From: Oligoflexaceae bacterium
GTDB taxonomy: Bacteria > Bdellovibrionota_B > Oligoflexia > Oligoflexales > Oligoflexaceae
Direction of reading: 5' to 3'
NCBI GenBank assembly: GCA_947474445.1
Contig: CANJJY010000323.1
Span: forward strand, 1-5,189
DNA length: 5,189 nt
In this document: positions 4,862 to 5,189 of the stretch, piece after piece
Layout: the number at the start of each line of letters is the position of its first letter
Position numbering within the stretch: position 1 is the first letter of the stretch
Position numbers and translations under genes: made by a program
The notes under the pieces: model-generated
Told to the model about the DNA's origin: nothing
What the model saw: only the letters and a program-made list of their open reading frames with translations
The model's database searches: none

Positions 4862-5189
4862 GTGAAGTTTGCAATTGGCTTGCTCTGTCTGGCTTTTGCT
4901 CAGTCAGGGACACATAGCATGGCGGCAGATTTGAGCAAAGTGGTTATACTTGACGTGAGAACTCCTGCCGAATACAAGGAAAATCACCTTCAAAATGCTG
5001 TACAGATTGATTTTAAAGAGCCTGATTTTAAAGAAAAAATTCAGCAACTTGACAAGTCTAAAACCTATAAAGTCTATTGTAGAAGTGGCAATCGCTCAGG
5101 ACAAGCAATCCAACTGATGAAGTCATTGGGATTTAGGGATGTCGAAAATATGGGAAGCATATCTGAAGCGGCCAAAAAATTGAATCAGA
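4862..5189 (+). CDS. Exported single-domain rhodanese, 3'-truncated by window edge
   Basis: Translation starts at GTG 4862, 6 nt after a strong AAGGAGG; 109 codons are visible. Residues 1-22 form a short signal peptide (MKFAIGLLCLAFAQ, then SMAA before DLSK), so the enzyme probably works in the periplasm. The rhodanese fold is shown by the strand VVILDVRTPAEYKENHL (27-43) with the D-V-R-T/E motif, then KVYCRSGNRSGQA (70-82), where C73 is the persulfide-carrying catalytic cysteine in the six-residue loop CRSGNRS. The helix and strand IQLMKSLGF..VENMGS and a terminal helix EAAKKLNQ suggest only a few residues are missing. This resembles PspE-type periplasmic rhodaneses (about 100-110 residues), which transfer sulfur from thiosulfate to cyanide or thiols; the physiological acceptor is unknown. 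It shares strand and AT-rich composition with the upstream exported protein but is 379 bp away, so co-transcription is uncertain. Confidence 0.9.
   Translation, partial: MKFAIGLLCLAFAQSGTHSMAADLSKVVILDVRTPAEYKENHLQNAVQIDFKEPDFKEKIQQLDKSKTYKVYCRSGNRSGQAIQLMKSLGFRDVENMGSISEAAKKLNQ

Overview
The window looks like a chromosomal stretch from a motile, Gram-negative bacterium. The reasons are a CheY-type receiver next to a CheX-like chemotaxis phosphatase, several secreted proteins with Sec signal peptides, AGGAGG-type ribosome binding sites and sigma-70-like promoters. The mix of a chemotaxis pair and small secreted cysteine-containing proteins would fit a deltaproteobacterium or a Bdellovibrionota/Oligoflexia-like organism, but this is only an impression and no taxonomic marker gene is present.

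Layout. Positions 1-323 (minus strand) hold the N-terminal 107 codons of a response-regulator receiver, cut by the window edge. It is divergent from a CheX-like gene (425-1030, plus). The roughly 100 bp between them carry a good minus-strand promoter whose -10 box lies inside a perfect 15 bp inverted repeat. Next come two plus-strand genes for exported proteins of unknown function. The first (1110-1958) has two similar domains, each with a cysteine pair, joined by a Thr/Pro linker. The second (2070-2633) has a Pro-rich linker followed by two C-terminal DxDxDG-GWGW cysteine modules resembling carbohydrate-binding module family 10. A strong hairpin at 2658-2674 separates it from a convergent dihydrofolate-reductase-family gene (2682-3332, minus). 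Upstream of that gene on the same strand is what looks like a truncated SRPBCC/AHSA1-like gene (3413-3664).

From about 3400 onward the DNA is visibly richer in A+T and is partly decayed or non-coding. It carries two intact-looking exported proteins. One (3988-4482) belongs to a recognisable but uncharacterised proteobacterial family and is built from two repeats exactly 60 residues apart. The other (4862 to the window end) is a single-domain exported rhodanese with a CRSGNRS active-site loop. After the tandem TAA-TAG stops of the first, the same frame stays open for 48 codons of protein-like sequence.

How the genes work together: only the receiver/CheX-like pair has an evident shared role, phosphorylation and dephosphorylation of a CheY-like protein in taxis signalling. 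The DHFR-family and SRPBCC families are often neighbours in other bacteria, and here one partner seems to have decayed. I found no CRISPR array, tRNA, rRNA, insertion sequence or attachment site. The most notable unexplained items are the internal duplications in the secreted proteins and the in-frame coding-like stretch beyond the double stop.
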